A stretch of DNA of 32,217 nt from Sphaeroforma sirkka (lineage: Eukaryota; Opisthokonta; Ichthyosporea; Ichthyophonida): contig LUCW03001953.1 in the NCBI GenBank assembly GCA_001586965.3, positions 1 through 32,217 on the forward strand, in the 5' to 3' direction. This document shows positions 31,061 to 32,217 of the stretch, piece by piece. Below the pieces are notes generated by a model that saw nothing but the letters and a program-made list of their open reading frames with translations, searched no databases and had not been told where the DNA came from. How positions within the stretch are numbered: position 1 is the stretch's first letter; each line of letters opens with the position of its first letter. Both the position numbers and the translations under genes were made by a program.

Positions 31061-31633
31061 ATGTCGGCATCGCAACAGCAGGCTAATGCAGCATCGAACC
31101 CGAATACTATGGGGACGCAGCACACAGCATCGACTTCCTCAGGGATTGAAACCAATCCTATGCAGAATTCTAGCACACCGCTGTCGAATTAATTGATGGC
31201 GATCACTTCTCAAGCGTCATTCAAGCTCTTCAGGTACTTCATCGGATTCGCAAGGAAAGACAGATTTTCAAGGAGAGACAAAGAGTGTAACGGGGCGCAC
31301 ACAGCAGCCAAATTATTCAGCATGGCTTCGTGAATCGGCGTACAAAGAACACATTCGAAGGGAAGAAATGCTAGGTCTTACCGTTAGAGGAGTACCTGTC
31401 AAACGTGATGCAGCAGGCGAAATTGTGTATTCACGAGAGCATGTTTATGATGTACATGACAAGAAGGGTTTTAGCGTCCAGTCCAGCAGCGGATAATTCA
31501 AGCGTTGTATGATAATGATAGAGCGACAACTGGCTCGCCTAATTGGCTCTCAACCGCTCTAAACATAACACCAAAGAAGCACAAAGTAATAAGCAAGACA
31601 AAGATAAAGAAAGATAAACAAGAAATTCAGTAA
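31061..31633 (+). pseudogene. Unrecognised gene-like stretch in three consecutive frames
   Basis: ATG 31061 opens a Ser/Thr/Gln/Asn-rich segment to TAA 31190-31192. A second open segment, 31197-31496 in another frame, begins Ser/Thr/Gln-rich and continues into a well-mixed region (AWLRESAYKEHIRREEMLG, then VKRDAAGEIVYSREHVYDVHD). A third, about 31476-31633 in the first frame, continues with PVQQRIIQALYDND and a Lys-rich tail. The composition flows naturally across the breaks, so one ~190-residue protein with two frameshifts is more likely than three genes. No known family is recognised. The disordered N-terminus would suit a gag remnant or a lineage-specific host protein. No splice-site logic was convincing. 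Confidence 0.4.
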
Positions 31634-32217
31634 AATAGATTTAAAATATATTAAATGCCATACCTTTTACTTCTTTCTTCTTTATTTTTACGAACGACTC
31701 ACCATAACTGCCTTTTGATTTTTAAAAATATGTAGAAAGTCCAAAATAGCCCTTTGGCCATGTCATAACTGCATCATTGCCCCACTGGCCACAGGCCACA
31801 GCGGCACAGCCCCACAACCCTACTCCCGCAGGCCGTGGGTTTGCTTTTCAACAAAAAAACGATAATATATTTTTTTTTTATAGAAAGGTATATTTTTATA
31901 AATACTGGTCCACAAATACTGATCTGGAAAAAAAAGCGACTTTGTTAATTTTACAGAAAAAAGTATTTATAAAAATATACAAATATAAAGTAATAGGACA
32001 TCCGATGTACTGTGTAAATACATGAATATGTATTATTTACATGTTATTTGCGTTGAGTGAAGCAGTAAAAACGTATACCGTTTCAATTTTTATTTTGTTT
32101 TGTTTTTGTTTTAAAAAAATAACAATGAGCCACCTATGTATTATTTTCAGTTTTCGGCTTTCATGTTTTTTATTTGTCCCTGCATGTATGTATTCCGAAT
32201 TCCGGCTAATCTATACA
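31634..32217. other. AT-rich non-coding end of window
   Basis: AT-rich with long A and T runs. A plus-strand open stretch (31777-32025) is compositionally biased and without domains. Nothing is called here. Confidence 0.5.

Overview
This window is eukaryotic, transposon-dominated DNA. Nearly every recognisable coding segment from 1 to about 27,330 belongs to Ty3/Gypsy-type LTR retrotransposons (gag, aspartic protease, reverse transcriptase, RNase H, HHCC plus DD35E integrase, C-terminal chromodomain, so chromovirus-like). No bacterial operon, rRNA or tRNA was found. The host cannot be named from the sequence. AT-rich spacers with long (TA)n tracts and chromovirus families are compatible with a fungus-like or protist lineage, but this is a weak inference.

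Layout. 1-961 (-): integrase-region fragment of family 1. 962-2115: nested tandem repeats and TA microsatellites. About 2241-7670 (+): element I, a family 1 chromovirus with decayed gag, protease and RT followed by a nearly open RNase H / methyltransferase-like / integrase / chromodomain frame. 7987-10089 (-): a second family 1 gag (element C). 10175-10867 (-): integrase fragment of a third family. 10877-13942 (-): family 2 pol fragment (element F). 13943-27332 (-): element E, a family 1 chromovirus with a 3' LTR, a 742-bp minisatellite-rich 3' region, pol, and gag truncated at its 5' LTR. Element E is split inside its protease by 18534-26188 (+): element G, a nearly complete family 2 element with 583-598-bp LTRs and a TGCC target duplication. 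From 27,333 to the end the DNA is AT-rich and mostly non-coding. It holds one coiled-coil ORF (-) next to the LTR and one unrecognised, frame-broken gene-like stretch at 31061-31633 (+).

The most interesting point is a domain between RNase H and integrase in both chromovirus families that looks like phage-type Dam N6-adenine methyltransferase. It has a D-x-F-A ... N start, a DAF/DW segment, an NPPW or NPPC tetrapeptide and a downstream hydrophobic strand. A similar domain is known from DIRS-type retrotransposons, but I do not recall it as a standard part of Ty3/Gypsy chromoviruses. A second point is a stop codon at the same aligned place between gag and protease in two diverged family 1 copies (TAG in I, TGA in E), with downstream protease coding retained. 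This suggests stop readthrough or reinitiation.

All retroelement copies carry nonsense or frameshift lesions. In G the two LTRs differ by only about four substitutions by eye, yet gag has several single-base frame breaks, several in homopolymers, so some lesions may be sequencing or assembly errors rather than decay.
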